Below the pieces are notes generated by a model. It saw nothing but the letters and a program-made list of their open reading frames with translations. It had not been told where the DNA came from and searched no databases. DNA of 64,000 nucleotides from an uncultured Bacteroides sp. Lineage in GTDB: Bacteria; Bacteroidota; Bacteroidia; Bacteroidales; Bacteroidaceae. The position numbers were made by a program, and so were the translations under genes. Within the stretch, counting starts at the first letter, position 1. Each line of letters begins with the position of its first letter. Shown here piece by piece: positions 25,727 through 35,990 of the stretch. The stretch lies in assembly GCA_900766195.1 (NCBI GenBank), contig CAAFUN010000030.1, positions 36,524 to 100,523 on the forward strand. The letters are read 5' to 3'.

Positions 25727-27271
25727 TTACAGTAATTTTAATGTAACAATAGATTTTGCAGGAAGTTTTATTTTCATTATTCCTTTACTCACTTTAACAT
25801 CGCTGAACGGTGCCAAAGATATTGTATTGGGCTTTTCGAAAGAATTATAGTCTGTAATATTGGCTGAAGTAAGAATTTCGCCAATTGCTTTTTTGGCATT
25901 TGTTCCCTCCAAATTTACAGTAACTTCTTGAGCATTGTTTACATCAATATTAGATAAAGAAATGTGTATTTCACCATTTTTATCTTTAGAAGCTGTTGCA
26001 CTGACCATTGGGACACGACGCTCGCCGCGTACATTTACCGTATCGCAGCTGATATCCAACGGCAGGTACGTGGCATCCTGATGTACTTTATACATTTTGA
26101 ATGCATAGTAAGTGGGAGTAAGAATCATTTCTTTATCCTTGGTCAGAATCATAGATTGCAGCACGTTCACGATCTGTGCAATATTGGCCATTTTCAAACG
26201 ATCAGTGTATTTGTGGAAGATGTCAAAGGTAAGTGAAGCTACCAAAGCATCACGCATGGTGTTTTGTTGGAAGAGGTGACCGCGTACTGTTCCCGGTTCT
26301 TCATCCCACCATGTACCCCATTCGTCAAGCATCAAAGCCACATGTTTATCTTTATCATATTGATCCATGATGGCACAATGCTTTTTAATTACGTCTTCAA
26401 TTTCACGACATTTGCCCATGGCCCAGTAATAATCTTCATTATTGAATTTGGTGGCCGACCCCTTACTTCCGTTCCATCCGGTCACCGTGTAGTAATGAAG
26501 TGATAGTCCGTTCATGCGTTGTCCTACACGATCCATCAGGATTTTTGTCCAGTCGTAATCATAATCACTTGCTCCACTGGCAATTTTGAAGAGATGATTA
26601 TCGTCATAATTGCGACAGTAAGTGGAATAGCGGCGGTAAAGGTCGGAATAGAATTCGGGACGCATGTTTCCACCGCATCCCCAGCTTTCGTTGCCTACAC
26701 CCAGGTATTTTACTTTCCATGCTTTATCACGTCCATTCTTGCGACGTAAACGGGCCATTGGAGAATCTCCTTCCGAAGTCATGTATTCCACCCATTTAGC
26801 CAGCTCTTCCACTGTTCCGCTACCTACATTTCCACTGATATAAGGCTCGCAACCCAGCATTTCGCATAGGTTGAGGAATTCATGCGTACCAAAGCTGTTG
26901 TCTTCTATTGTACCTCCCCAATTGTTGTTCACCATCTTGGGGCGTTGGTCTTTTGAACCTATTCCGTCCATCCAGTGGTATTCATCGGCAAAGCATCCGC
27001 CCGGCCAGCGCAACACGGGTACTTGAAGATCCTTCAAGGCATTGAATACATCGGTACGATAACCTTTGATGTTAGGTATAGCAGAGTTTTCGCCTACCCA
27101 TAGACCTCCGTAGATACAGCTCCCCAGATGTTCGGCAAACTGTCCATAGATTTCTTTCGGAATAATTTGTTTGCCTTGATCGGCATGTAGGGTAATTGTT
27201 GCCTTCTCCTGAGCGCTAAGCGATAAGGAGGTAGATAATATAAGACTGCTTAAAAGTAATTTGTTTTTCAT
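25727..27271 (-). CDS. Alpha-L-arabinofuranosidase, GH51
   Basis: The enzyme releases terminal alpha-L-arabinofuranose from arabinan or arabinoxylan oligosaccharides. At 514 residues it has a signal peptide ending near LSAQ, so it acts in the periplasm. The GH51 motifs are clear: [18 protein letters not shown], acid/base Glu195 in [11 protein letters not shown] and nucleophile Glu317 in [12 protein letters not shown]-terminal beta-sandwich follows. It lies 64 bp after the GH97 gene inside the arabinose operon, which fits release of its inducing sugar. Confidence 0.95.
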   Translation of the reverse strand: MKNKLLLSSLILSTSLSLSAQEKATITLHADQGKQIIPKEIYGQFAEHLGSCIYGGLWVGENSAIPNIKGYRTDVFNALKDLQVPVLRWPGGCFADEYHWMDGIGSKDQRPKMVNNNWGGTIEDNSFGTHEFLNLCEMLGCEPYISGNVGSGTVEELAKWVEYMTSEGDSPMARLRRKNGRDKAWKVKYLGVGNESWGCGGNMRPEFYSDLYRRYSTYCRNYDDNHLFKIASGASDYDYDWTKILMDRVGQRMNGLSLHYYTVTGWNGSKGSATKFNNEDYYWAMGKCREIEDVIKKHCAIMDQYDKDKHVALMLDEWGTWWDEEPGTVRGHLFQQNTMRDALVASLTFDIFHKYTDRLKMANIAQIVNVLQSMILTKDKEMILTPTYYAFKMYKVHQDATYLPLDISCDTVNVRGERRVPMVSATASKDKNGEIHISLSNIDVNNAQEVTVNLEGTNAKKAIGEILTSANITDYNSFEKPNTISLAPFSDVKVSKGIMKIKLPAKSIVTLKLL

Positions 27272-27335
27272 ATTAATATTCAGTTTTAAAGATGATTAAT
27301 CCTTGTATCCTTTATACGTTTTTGCGATTAGCTGT

Positions 27336-29276
27336 TTATTTCGTATAAATCATAGCTCCTCCCATAGGTTGCATCTCAATAGTCAATATGCCTTTTTTGT
27401 TGACAGAGGTTTCCGTCAATGATGCTGTACGTTCTTTGTTGTCTCCAATCACAGATACGGATTGTCCACTGAGCCAAGATAAATCGAGGTTAAGCTTCAT
27501 TACTTCATTGGTTGCGTTGGTAGCGGCAATGTACCACTGATTGCCATAGCGACGTGCCAGTACGCAATACTTGCCTGGATAACCGTCAATAAAACGTGTT
27601 TCGTCCCATACAGTAGGTACTTTCTTGAGGAAGTCGAGAACAAATGCCGGTTGCTCAGTCAGGTTATTCGGAGTAATACCGAAATGTTGGATGCCCGATT
27701 GGTAGAGTACGGATGTAGCTACCTGGAAAGCATCTGTTGTTTTGCGCAACGTTCCTTTCACACCATCTTTTGAGAAATGCTTGTTAAAGAATACGCCACC
27801 GTAATCCATTGCTGAAACAGCATTGCGAATAAACGGATAGAGAGTGCTCTTTCTAGCTTCGGTATCTGCGTGATATTGTGAGAATACCAGATTCTCGGAT
27901 ACCAGGGCAGCTTCACTACTCATGTGATTGGGATACATTCGCTCCCATCCACGTGGCAACGTACATCCATGGAAGATGACGCCAATGCCATATTTGTTGG
28001 CATCGGTAAGGATGTCTTCATACAATTTCATGGTAGTTTGCTTATCACCGCCAAAGAAGTCCACTTTTATACCTTTCACACCTAAAGACTGCATCCATGC
28101 CATCTCTTTCTGACGGGCGGGGGCAGAGGCCATACGGTGTTTAGGTCCTTGAGGTGCGTTATTCCATGAGCCGTTTGAATTGTACCACAAGAAAACATCC
28201 ACTCCTTTGGAACGTGCATAGGAGATAAGTGAAGGCATGTTCTCATAACCTATCTGTTTGTCCCATAATGCATCAATCAATATATACTCAAATCTCATGT
28301 TCGAAGCCAGGTCAATGAATGTTTTCTGGTCTTCATAATTGCAACTGGAGTCTTGCCAAAGTATCCAGCTCCATGTAGCTCTTCCAGGGCGATAGACTTG
28401 TGTAGGCTCATATAACGGGCGTACATTGTCATAAGCAGAGGTGGTTTCTACGATAGGTTTCAGCGTTTCACCCACTGTGATGGTTTTCCACGAGGTCAAC
28501 ATTGGTATTGCTGTTGCTATAGTAGCATCTCCTGCTCCTCCATTTTCGTCTTTTTCGGGAAAAGCAATGGTGTATAAACCGTCTTTTGTGCCTTCACCCA
28601 GACGTGTTCCTGCATATTGACTGCTCACTCCTGATTCGGAAAGTAATACCCATCCGTTACTTCCTACATGAAACAGGGCAGGGAATGTGTATCCCAATTT
28701 GCTTGGAGAAGGAGTTCCTACGGGTTGATCTATCGTATATTCTTCTTCATAGCTGGGCTTTGTACCCATCCATCCCTCGCCTGCATGAGCTTGATGTGTG
28801 ATGAAGGTGGTGGTAACTGCCGGAAATTTGAATCCCGTTGCTTCGGACTCTATGATGCAGTGAACATTTTTTTGTGATGATATCCGATAGGCTTGTGCTA
28901 TGTCATTATTGCTTACGCGGAATATGATTTGCAAAGTATCACCCTGCTCATTCAGATAGCTGCAGTCCAATTCGTTGGCTTTATAGTGAATGTGACTTAC
29001 TTTGGCATGAGGCATGGTATAGGTCTCATCAATCGAAGATGTCTTATTGCCTATGGGTTTTAATCCTTTGGTAAAGTCTCCAATTGATGTCTTTAATCCC
29101 AAGGGAGAAGACTCCAGCATTATTTTGTTTTTATAGCTGACACTGTATGTGGGAGAGCCGGATTTTAGTTCAACAGAAACTTTTAAGGCTCCATCGGGTC
29201 CCTTTACCTCCTGGGCTGTTATAAAAGAAGATAAAGACAGAAATGTGGCTGTAGTAAATAGTGTAAGTTTATTCAT
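27336..29276 (-). CDS. Glycoside hydrolase family 97 enzyme, retaining type
   Basis: A 646-residue secreted enzyme with signal peptide ending near ITAQ, an N-terminal beta-super-sandwich (about 25-290), a TIM barrel (about 295-570) and a C-terminal beta domain. GH97 splits into inverting alpha-glucosidases and retaining alpha-galactosidases. Asp406 in GIKVDFFGG sits where the retaining nucleophile is found, so I place it in the retaining branch. A B. thetaiotaomicron member of that branch acts on beta-L-arabinopyranosides, which would suit this operon; alpha-galactosidase is the alternative. A long intercistronic hairpin separates it from araB. Confidence 0.88.
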   Translation of the reverse strand: MNKLTLFTTATFLSLSSFITAQEVKGPDGALKVSVELKSGSPTYSVSYKNKIMLESSPLGLKTSIGDFTKGLKPIGNKTSSIDETYTMPHAKVSHIHYKANELDCSYLNEQGDTLQIIFRVSNNDIAQAYRISSQKNVHCIIESEATGFKFPAVTTTFITHQAHAGEGWMGTKPSYEEEYTIDQPVGTPSPSKLGYTFPALFHVGSNGWVLLSESGVSSQYAGTRLGEGTKDGLYTIAFPEKDENGGAGDATIATAIPMLTSWKTITVGETLKPIVETTSAYDNVRPLYEPTQVYRPGRATWSWILWQDSSCNYEDQKTFIDLASNMRFEYILIDALWDKQIGYENMPSLISYARSKGVDVFLWYNSNGSWNNAPQGPKHRMASAPARQKEMAWMQSLGVKGIKVDFFGGDKQTTMKLYEDILTDANKYGIGVIFHGCTLPRGWERMYPNHMSSEAALVSENLVFSQYHADTEARKSTLYPFIRNAVSAMDYGGVFFNKHFSKDGVKGTLRKTTDAFQVATSVLYQSGIQHFGITPNNLTEQPAFVLDFLKKVPTVWDETRFIDGYPGKYCVLARRYGNQWYIAATNATNEVMKLNLDLSWLSGQSVSVIGDNKERTASLTETSVNKKGILTIEMQPMGGAMIYTK

Positions 29277-29300
29277 GATATTTAATTAAGGAATATTAAA

Positions 29301-29374
29301 TAGGCTGTCTCATAATAGGTCTTCAATGTAAAAAGTGAAGAGTAAAAACGACCTTTTTATTTTGAGACAGCCTA
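29301..29374 (-). repeat. Intercistronic hairpin between araB and GH97
   Basis: TAGGCTGTCTCA (29301-29312) pairs perfectly with TGAGACAGCCTA (29363-29374). Inside it, GGTC/GACC and a TCTTCA/TGAAGA-type pairing extend the structure. On the minus strand TTTAATATT follows. It could be a partial terminator or an RNA-stability element that sets lower expression of the two hydrolases. Confidence 0.6.
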
Positions 29375-29397
29375 TCAGTGAAAAATAAAAGAAAGAC

Positions 29398-31071
29398 TTA
29401 GCAGAACAATTCCTTTTCTGTAAATTGTCCTAATTTTACGTATTTCTGGTAGAGCTCCTCGTATAAGCTTGCATTAGCAGCAATAGGATGATATTCGTGG
29501 GCAAAGCCAGAACTCATGGCATGTTGGGCATCTTCAACCTTTGCATAAAGACCGGCTGCTGTAGCTGCAAACATGGCAGCTCCCAGTGCGCAAGCCTGAT
29601 CAGTGCGACACACTTTGATAGGCATATTAAGTACGTCACTTAATGTTTGCATCACAAAGGGTGATTTAAGTGCTATACCTCCAATGCCGATAACACTGTC
29701 TATGCGTACTCCTTCATTACGGAAACGATCGACAATAGCCTTGGAGCCGAAAGCTGTGGCTTCAACAAGGGCACGGAAGATTAATGGGGCTGTGCTACTC
29801 AAAGTTAGACCCGTAATGGTACCTTTTAATAACTGATTGGCATCCGGAGTACGTCTACCGTTCATCCAGTCTGTTGCTATAATAGTACTTTCACTTACAG
29901 GAATCTTCTCAGCTTCTGCCGTCAGTGCCGGTATGATGCGATTGGTAGCTTCCGCAATGAGTTTCTCTTTTGTAGCTTCGTCAATCAATGAGGTTTGACC
30001 TACAATCTGTTTCAATGGGAACTCAAGTACGCGTTTGAACCATGCATAGATGTCGCCAAATCCTGACTGTCCTGCTTCCAGACCAATCATTCCCGGTATA
30101 ACAGAACCGTCTACTTGTCCGCATATACCTTTAATCAACTTATTACCGATTTCTTCATAAGAAGCAACCATAATATCACAAGTGGAAGTACCGATTACGC
30201 GTACAAAAGTATGGGGAGTTACATCTGCACCTACTGCACCCATGTGGCAGTCGAATGCTCCTCCGGCAACAACTACATTTGTAGTTAATCCCAAACGTTT
30301 AGCCCATTCTTCAGTTAAATGGCCAACAGGCTTTTCTGCTGTTTCAGTCGAATCGAACAAACGAGCACGGAAGCCGGATAACAACGGATCTAGTTTGCAG
30401 AGGAATTCTTCAGATGGAAGACCACCCCATTTTTTATGCCACATGGCCTTATGACCGCAAGCACAACGGCTACGAACGATATCGGAGCTTTTGGCAACTC
30501 CGGTCAGTAATGCAGGTAACCATTCGCAATGTTCTACGATGCTATATGCTTTTGCACATACCGCTGCATCTTCTCTTAACACATGCAGTGCTTTAGCCCA
30601 AAACCATTCGGAAGAATATACACCTCCTTCATAAGCACTATAGTCAATGCTCCATTCCTTACAAAGCTTGTTGATCTCGGCAGCCTCTTTAATAGCCGTA
30701 TGATCTTTCCAGAGCACAAACATGGCATTGGGGTTTTCACTGAATTCCGGCAAGAGAGATAGGGGAGTGCCTGCTTCATTGGTAAAAACAGGGGTACTTC
30801 CTGTTGTGTCAAATGCAATGCCGATAACCTTTTCGGCAGTTCCTGCCGGACATTGAGACAATGCTTCTTTAACGGTTCCTTCCAAGACATCAATGTAGTC
30901 TTGCGGATGTTGACGATATTGGTTAATGGCTGGATTGCAATACAATCCTTTTTGCCAGCGGGGATAATACTGTACGGCAGTAGAAAGGGTTTCTCCTGTT
31001 TGTGCATTTACTATGATGGCACGTGCGGAATCACTACCGTAGTCGAGGCCTATCACATATTTGTTTTCCAT
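29398..31071 (-). CDS. araB: L-ribulokinase
   Basis: AraB phosphorylates L-ribulose to L-ribulose-5-phosphate. The 557-residue FGGY-family kinase shows the first phosphate-binding motif GLDYGSDSARAIIV at residues 8-21. The catalytic region is VIGTSTCDIMVAS, then GLEAGQSGFGDIYAWFKRVL. The C-terminal adenosine motif is GGIALKSPFVMQTLSDVLNMPI followed by CALGAAMFAATAAG. It sits between araA and the GH97 gene, with structured spacers on both sides. Confidence 0.96.
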   Translation of the reverse strand: MENKYVIGLDYGSDSARAIIVNAQTGETLSTAVQYYPRWQKGLYCNPAINQYRQHPQDYIDVLEGTVKEALSQCPAGTAEKVIGIAFDTTGSTPVFTNEAGTPLSLLPEFSENPNAMFVLWKDHTAIKEAAEINKLCKEWSIDYSAYEGGVYSSEWFWAKALHVLREDAAVCAKAYSIVEHCEWLPALLTGVAKSSDIVRSRCACGHKAMWHKKWGGLPSEEFLCKLDPLLSGFRARLFDSTETAEKPVGHLTEEWAKRLGLTTNVVVAGGAFDCHMGAVGADVTPHTFVRVIGTSTCDIMVASYEEIGNKLIKGICGQVDGSVIPGMIGLEAGQSGFGDIYAWFKRVLEFPLKQIVGQTSLIDEATKEKLIAEATNRIIPALTAEAEKIPVSESTIIATDWMNGRRTPDANQLLKGTITGLTLSSTAPLIFRALVEATAFGSKAIVDRFRNEGVRIDSVIGIGGIALKSPFVMQTLSDVLNMPIKVCRTDQACALGAAMFAATAAGLYAKVEDAQHAMSSGFAHEYHPIAANASLYEELYQKYVKLGQFTEKELFC

Positions 31072-31170
31072 GACAATCTGAATTAATAAATGTTTTCTGT
31101 AGTTTTATTATAGTTATGCCCGTAATACGCTTAATATAAGGCATAAACTGTAGATTTGGTGAGAAATAAA

Positions 31171-31224
31171 TGAAGAATGAAGAGCAAGTTACTTTTGAGG
31201 TAACAAGTAATTCTTCATTCTTCA
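31171..31224 (-). repeat. Intercistronic hairpin between araA and araB
   Basis: TGAAGAATGAAGA (31171-31183) pairs perfectly with TCTTCATTCTTCA (31212-31224), with an inner GTTAC/GTAAC pairing. On the minus strand TTTATTTCTC follows, so it may be a leaky terminator or an mRNA-stabilising structure. Confidence 0.65.
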
Positions 31225-31239
31225 CAATTGCTTCTATAT

Positions 31240-32751
31240 TTAGCAAAGAGCTTTGTTCAGCAAATAATAAACTTCATTCATACGTATTTCTTTCTTGAAC
31301 TCGTTGATTGTAGTATTTTCATCAATCACAAGGATTTCAATACCTGCCATTTCAGCAAAGTCTTCAAGATAATCTACAGTAAGGTCGTAAGAGAAACTGG
31401 TGTGGTGTGTGCCACCTGCAAGAATCCATGCTGCCGCACCTATTTCAAGGTTTGGACGTGGAATCCAAAGAGCAGATGCTACCGGAAGTTTAGGTAACGG
31501 TTTACTCTTAACACAGTCCACTTTATTCACGATGAGGCGGAAACGATTGCCTAAATCTACGATCGTTGCTGCTACTCCTTCACCTTGTTTTGAGGTAAAG
31601 ACAAGACGAGCTGTTTCGCTATCGATACCGATACTTAAGCGATGTACTTCCAATTTTGGTTTTTCTTCAGCAATCAAAGGACAAACTTCCAACATGTGTG
31701 CTTGAAGAATTGCACTCTTTTCGCCATCAAAATTCAAGGTGTAGTCTTCAAGGAATGAGCATCCTTTAGGCATACCTTGGCTCATGAACCACATGCTGCG
31801 GAATAATGCAGCTGTCTTCCAGTCACCTTCTGCACCGAAACCATAACCTTCTGCCATCAAACGTTGTGATGCAAGACCTGGTATTTGGTCGAATTCACCC
31901 AAATCATCAAAATTAGTAGTAAAGCCTTTTGCTCCTTTATCTTTAAGCAGACGACGAAGTGCTATTTCTGCTTTAGCAGAGTTCCATACCTTAGTATATG
32001 CTTCCGTTCCTTCTTTTTCGAGTTCAGCAGAGTGGCTGTATTCTGCAAAATAGGTTTTTACCAACTCTTTTACATCTTTATCTTCTACAGCACGATAATA
32101 CTCCATTAGGTCGTTAACGGGGCAGTAATCTACATGGTAGCCAAGTACTTGCTCTGCACTAACCTTATCTCCATCCGTTACAGATACATTGTTCATCTGA
32201 TCGCCGAAACGAACAATAAGCATATCTTGTGCGTCTGCCCATGCAGCAGCTACACGCATCCATGTAGCGATCTTAGCTTGTGCCTGAGGATCTTGCCAAT
32301 GTCCTACCACTACCTTACGGTTTTTGCGCATGCGAGTTACCATGTGACCGAATTCGCGGTCACCATGTGCACTTTGATTCAAGTTCATAAAATCCATGTC
32401 CATAGTGTCCCATGGAATTTCTTTGTTGAACTGAGTATGGAAGTGTAATAAGGGTTTGCGAAGTTCTTGCAATCCGTGTATCCACATTTTAGCAGGAGAG
32501 AAGGTATGCATCCATGTAATGACACCAACACATTTATCGACATTATTGGCAGCTTTGAAAGTGGCTGTCACTTCTTTAGCCGAATTTACTGTTCCTTTAT
32601 ATACTACTTTTACGGGCAATTTGCCTGACTCATTCAGACCTTTAACCATCTTATTGGAATGATCGTCTACTGCAACGACTGCATCACCTCCGTACAAGAG
32701 CTGTGCGCCTGTAACGAACCATACTTCATAATTTTCAAACATAATCTTCAT
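31240..32751 (-). CDS. araA: L-arabinose isomerase
   Basis: AraA converts L-arabinose to L-ribulose using Mn2+. The 503-residue length is standard. Motifs include NYEVWFVTGAQLLYG at the N terminus, HTQFNKEIPWDTMDMDFMNLNQSAHGDREFG, the metal/catalytic GFGAEGDWKTAALFR segment with its Glu, and GGTHHTSFSYDL with the His pair. The start at 32751 gives MKIMFENYE; an internal ATG at 32742 would give MFENYE, closer to some relatives. It lies 21 bp after the transporter gene. Confidence 0.97.
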   Translation of the reverse strand: MKIMFENYEVWFVTGAQLLYGGDAVVAVDDHSNKMVKGLNESGKLPVKVVYKGTVNSAKEVTATFKAANNVDKCVGVITWMHTFSPAKMWIHGLQELRKPLLHFHTQFNKEIPWDTMDMDFMNLNQSAHGDREFGHMVTRMRKNRKVVVGHWQDPQAQAKIATWMRVAAAWADAQDMLIVRFGDQMNNVSVTDGDKVSAEQVLGYHVDYCPVNDLMEYYRAVEDKDVKELVKTYFAEYSHSAELEKEGTEAYTKVWNSAKAEIALRRLLKDKGAKGFTTNFDDLGEFDQIPGLASQRLMAEGYGFGAEGDWKTAALFRSMWFMSQGMPKGCSFLEDYTLNFDGEKSAILQAHMLEVCPLIAEEKPKLEVHRLSIGIDSETARLVFTSKQGEGVAATIVDLGNRFRLIVNKVDCVKSKPLPKLPVASALWIPRPNLEIGAAAWILAGGTHHTSFSYDLTVDYLEDFAEMAGIEILVIDENTTINEFKKEIRMNEVYYLLNKALC

Positions 32752-32772
32752 TTTATAGTTATAACTTATTTT

Positions 32773-34518
32773 TTACCAGAAATACATGTAGAATAATGCA
32801 CAGAGAGCCACTACACCTAAAGAAGCAATGACATCCCATTTATTCCAGCTTTTCTTTACGAGTTCTTTATAATCGCCTGTAAATGTGATTGCCTCAATCT
32901 GTTGGGCAGTTGGTTTGGGAGTAAAGAACGATACTACAACCATCATCAACATAATGAATACAAGAAGCCATATTTCAAATATAAGCCAGTTGGTATGCCA
33001 GAACCAGCTGGTACATTCCCAATACCATCCTGTCATTACATCTTTACCTGTATTTGTGAAAATATTGGTTAATAGTCGTATCATACCTATGATGAAACCT
33101 ACTATCATACCAGCTTCACCTGCCTTTGGTGTAATTTTCTTAGAAAAAATTCCGAGTGCAAAGACAGCAACCATGGCTGGAGCAAGCAGTGACTGGATTC
33201 CTTGTAAGTAATCATATAAGCTACCGAGGCTCATCATAATAGGTATCCACACAATGCCCAGTACTACTACAACGATTGTAGCAATGCGGCCTACCATGAC
33301 GTAGGTAGCTTCGCTCTTGTTCTTGAACATAGGTTTATAAAAGTCTTCGGTGAACAGTGTGGCGCAAGAATTAAAGAATGCAGCCAAAGAAGCTACCAAT
33401 GCCGAGATAAAGCCTACGGTAACAATACCTTTTACTCCGGCAGGTAATACAAATTTCACCATTGCACCAAAAGCTGTATCCGGATTTTCTAGTGAAAAGC
33501 CACTATCGGGACGCGATGCTAATGCAGCTGCTACCATGCCTGGTATCAGAAACATAAATACTGGCAACAATTTGAAATAACCAGCAGCTATAGTTCCTCT
33601 ACGTGCACGTTTCATCACAACGTCATTTTCCTCACCTTTACGTTGACCAAGTACACGCTGTACAATGTGTTGGTCGGTACACCAATACCAAAAACCAATA
33701 ATGGAAGCTCCGATAAATACCCAGAAGCCCGGATAGTCGTCATACATTGGATCACCAGTCTCGAAGTGAAACATGTGATTTGTACCGTATGCTACACCGT
33801 CCGCACCCTTGTTTAATGTATGAGCATAATCTATCATTGCATTCCAACCGTCAGCAATATTACCACCACCGAGTGCTGATAATCCTAAGAAAAGAACAAG
33901 GAATGAGCCGATAATAAGGATAGGAGTCTGGATTGCCGATAAGGTCATTACACCTTTCATTCCACCTAAAACAGTAAAGATACCTGTTAAGACAATCAGT
34001 CCGATAGCTCCGTACCAGAAAGGTAGACCGAGAAGACTCTCCATGAAAATACCACCTGTAAATGCAGTAACACTTACTTTGGTCAATACGTAGGCTATAA
34101 GTGTGATGATAGATAACCATGAACCGGTAGCCGGGGTGTAGCGATATTTAAGGAAATCGGGCATCGTGATGATTTTGCCTAACTTGTTATTCATAAGCTG
34201 ATAGAAAGGAACGAAGAGCCAACCCAGAATGAGTATCATCCAACCCTGCATTTCCCAATGTGCCATGCCTACTCCGGACTTTGCTCCTGTTCCGGCGAGT
34301 CCTACAAGATGTTCTGAGCCAATATTAGCGGCAAAGATAGCCGCCCCAATAATATACCATGGCTCACCTTTTCCAAAAAGATAATCTTCGCTATTTGCAC
34401 CTTGTTGCAAACGCTTATCTTTTTGTACTGAACGCCATACAGCCCATGCCACGGCTAATATCCCGACTGTGATAATAACCCAGTCGAGCCAAATAAATTC
34501 ATGCGAATTCCAATTCAT
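32773..34518 (-). CDS. Sodium:solute symporter family transporter, probable arabinose importer
   Basis: An inner-membrane transporter of 581 residues with about 14 hydrophobic segments. SSS family features include ANIGSEHLVGLAGTGAKSGVG near the first helices, GGMKGVMTLSAIQTPILI, WYWCTDQHIVQRVLGQR and FNSCATLFTEDFYKP. It is close to the SglT-like sugar symporters. Its place between araD and araA makes arabinose the likely substrate; the family also moves glucose, galactose and xylose, so the substrate is inferred from context only. Confidence 0.9.
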   Translation of the reverse strand: MNWNSHEFIWLDWVIITVGILAVAWAVWRSVQKDKRLQQGANSEDYLFGKGEPWYIIGAAIFAANIGSEHLVGLAGTGAKSGVGMAHWEMQGWMILILGWLFVPFYQLMNNKLGKIITMPDFLKYRYTPATGSWLSIITLIAYVLTKVSVTAFTGGIFMESLLGLPFWYGAIGLIVLTGIFTVLGGMKGVMTLSAIQTPILIIGSFLVLFLGLSALGGGNIADGWNAMIDYAHTLNKGADGVAYGTNHMFHFETGDPMYDDYPGFWVFIGASIIGFWYWCTDQHIVQRVLGQRKGEENDVVMKRARRGTIAAGYFKLLPVFMFLIPGMVAAALASRPDSGFSLENPDTAFGAMVKFVLPAGVKGIVTVGFISALVASLAAFFNSCATLFTEDFYKPMFKNKSEATYVMVGRIATIVVVVLGIVWIPIMMSLGSLYDYLQGIQSLLAPAMVAVFALGIFSKKITPKAGEAGMIVGFIIGMIRLLTNIFTNTGKDVMTGWYWECTSWFWHTNWLIFEIWLLVFIMLMMVVVSFFTPKPTAQQIEAITFTGDYKELVKKSWNKWDVIASLGVVALCALFYMYFW

Positions 34519-34558
34519 GATAAAGTTAATTTAGGATAATAATTTTATGTCATTGTTT

Positions 34559-35245
34559 TTATTTTTGTCCGTAGTAAGCATTTGGCCCATGTTTACGACT
34601 AAAATGTTTTTCTATAAGAAGAGGATTCATTGTTAAATGTGGATTTACAGCATAAGCGATACTTGCCATTTTGGCTACTTGTTCCATAACTACAGCATTA
34701 TGAACCGCATCGTGAGCATCTTTTCCCCAAGAAAAAGGGCCGTGATTTTTAACCAGTACACCTGGTGTATGTACGGGATTTAAATCATTGAAACGGGCTA
34801 CAATTACATTACCGGTTTCCAACTCGTAAGCTCCTTTCACTTCCTCTTCAGTCATGTCTGCCGTACAAGGAATGGCATCGTGAAAATAATCGGCATGTGT
34901 TGTCCCTATATTGGGTATATCTACTCCGGCTTGCGCCCAAGCCGTAGCATAGGTAGAATGGGTATGCACGACACCTCCGATTTCGGGAAAGGCTTTATAG
35001 AGTACAACGTGAGTGGGGGTGTCAGAAGAAGGTTTAAGTTTACCTTCTACTACATTGCCATCCAAATCTACTACAACCATATCTTCAGCTTTCATCTCGT
35101 CGTATGAAACTCCACTTGGTTTAATGACCACCAATCTTGATTCCCGATCTATGGCAGACACATTTCCCCAAGTGAAAATAACCAAACCATGTTTAACCAA
35201 ATCAAGATTTGCACGGAAGACTTCTTCTTTTAATGCTTCTAACAT
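34559..35245 (-). CDS. araD: L-ribulose-5-phosphate 4-epimerase
   Basis: AraD converts L-ribulose-5-phosphate to D-xylulose-5-phosphate. The 228-residue class II aldolase-like enzyme has [28 protein letters not shown], the zinc histidines in [33 protein letters not shown] and the third ligand region [32 protein letters not shown]. It starts 15 bp after araR and is 40 bp upstream of the transporter. Confidence 0.97.
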   Translation of the reverse strand: MLEALKEEVFRANLDLVKHGLVIFTWGNVSAIDRESRLVVIKPSGVSYDEMKAEDMVVVDLDGNVVEGKLKPSSDTPTHVVLYKAFPEIGGVVHTHSTYATAWAQAGVDIPNIGTTHADYFHDAIPCTADMTEEEVKGAYELETGNVIVARFNDLNPVHTPGVLVKNHGPFSWGKDAHDAVHNAVVMEQVAKMASIAYAVNPHLTMNPLLIEKHFSRKHGPNAYYGQK

Positions 35246-35260
35246 ATCTGTTTTACTTAT

Positions 35261-35938
35261 TTACAGTTTAAATTTTGGGTCTTTACGATATATTTTATTG
35301 TTAAATTGATATAGAGCTGCCCCACGTTTGGAATTCTGTTTATCTATTTTGTCCGTTTTCTCTATAAAATCCATCTCTGCTACTCGTTTACGGAAATTTC
35401 GCTTATCCAATTCCTCGTCGTATATGGTCTCATACAAGCTTTGTAACTGGTATAATGTGAATAGTTTGGGTAGTAGATTTAAACTTATGGGTTTGGTTGA
35501 AGCATTTTGTCTCATTAGTATCTTAGCCTTTTCAATCATTTCTGTGTGATCAAAAATTAATGGAGGAAGTTCTTTGATCTTTATCCAAAAGGCATTATGC
35601 TGTTGAACAAGTTCGCGGTCATACTCATTAATGTTGATTAAAGCATAGTAGGCTACAGATATAACTCTTTCTCCGGGATCACGTTCTACTTCGCCAAAAG
35701 CACCGACTTGTTCCATATAGACGTCTTTTAATCCGGTCAGTTCAACCAAAACTCTTTTTGCAGCATTGTCCACACTCTCGTCTTTTTGCACGAATCCTCC
35801 GGTCAAAGACCACTCTCCCAAAGCTGGCTGAAAGTTTCTTTTTAAAAGGAGAAGATAAAGTTCTCCTTTTAAAAAGCCAAATATAATACAGTCTACTGAT
35901 ACGTATAACGGAGTATTATTGCTGTAATAATTGCTCAT
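35261..35938 (-). CDS. araR: Nudix-related arabinose repressor AraR
   Basis: A 225-residue regulator with an N-terminal Nudix fold and C-terminal winged helix (about 150-225, LFTLYQLQSLYETIYDEELDKRNFRKRVAEM). The Nudix box at 48-70 is degenerate. Gly48 and Glu54 are kept, but two catalytic acids are replaced (Val63 and Leu67 in RVLVELTGL), so it should bind a ligand without hydrolysing nucleotides. In characterised Bacteroides AraR the ligand is L-arabinose, which releases the repressor from DNA. It is encoded inside its own regulon, between galM and araD. Candidate operators are at 37171-37211. Confidence 0.9.
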   Translation of the reverse strand: MSNYYSNNTPLYVSVDCIIFGFLKGELYLLLLKRNFQPALGEWSLTGGFVQKDESVDNAAKRVLVELTGLKDVYMEQVGAFGEVERDPGERVISVAYYALININEYDRELVQQHNAFWIKIKELPPLIFDHTEMIEKAKILMRQNASTKPISLNLLPKLFTLYQLQSLYETIYDEELDKRNFRKRVAEMDFIEKTDKIDKQNSKRGAALYQFNNKIYRKDPKFKL

Positions 35939-35990
35939 CTTTATTTAATCTATTTTTAATATTGATTATTTAAGTCAGTCTAAAGTGCTT

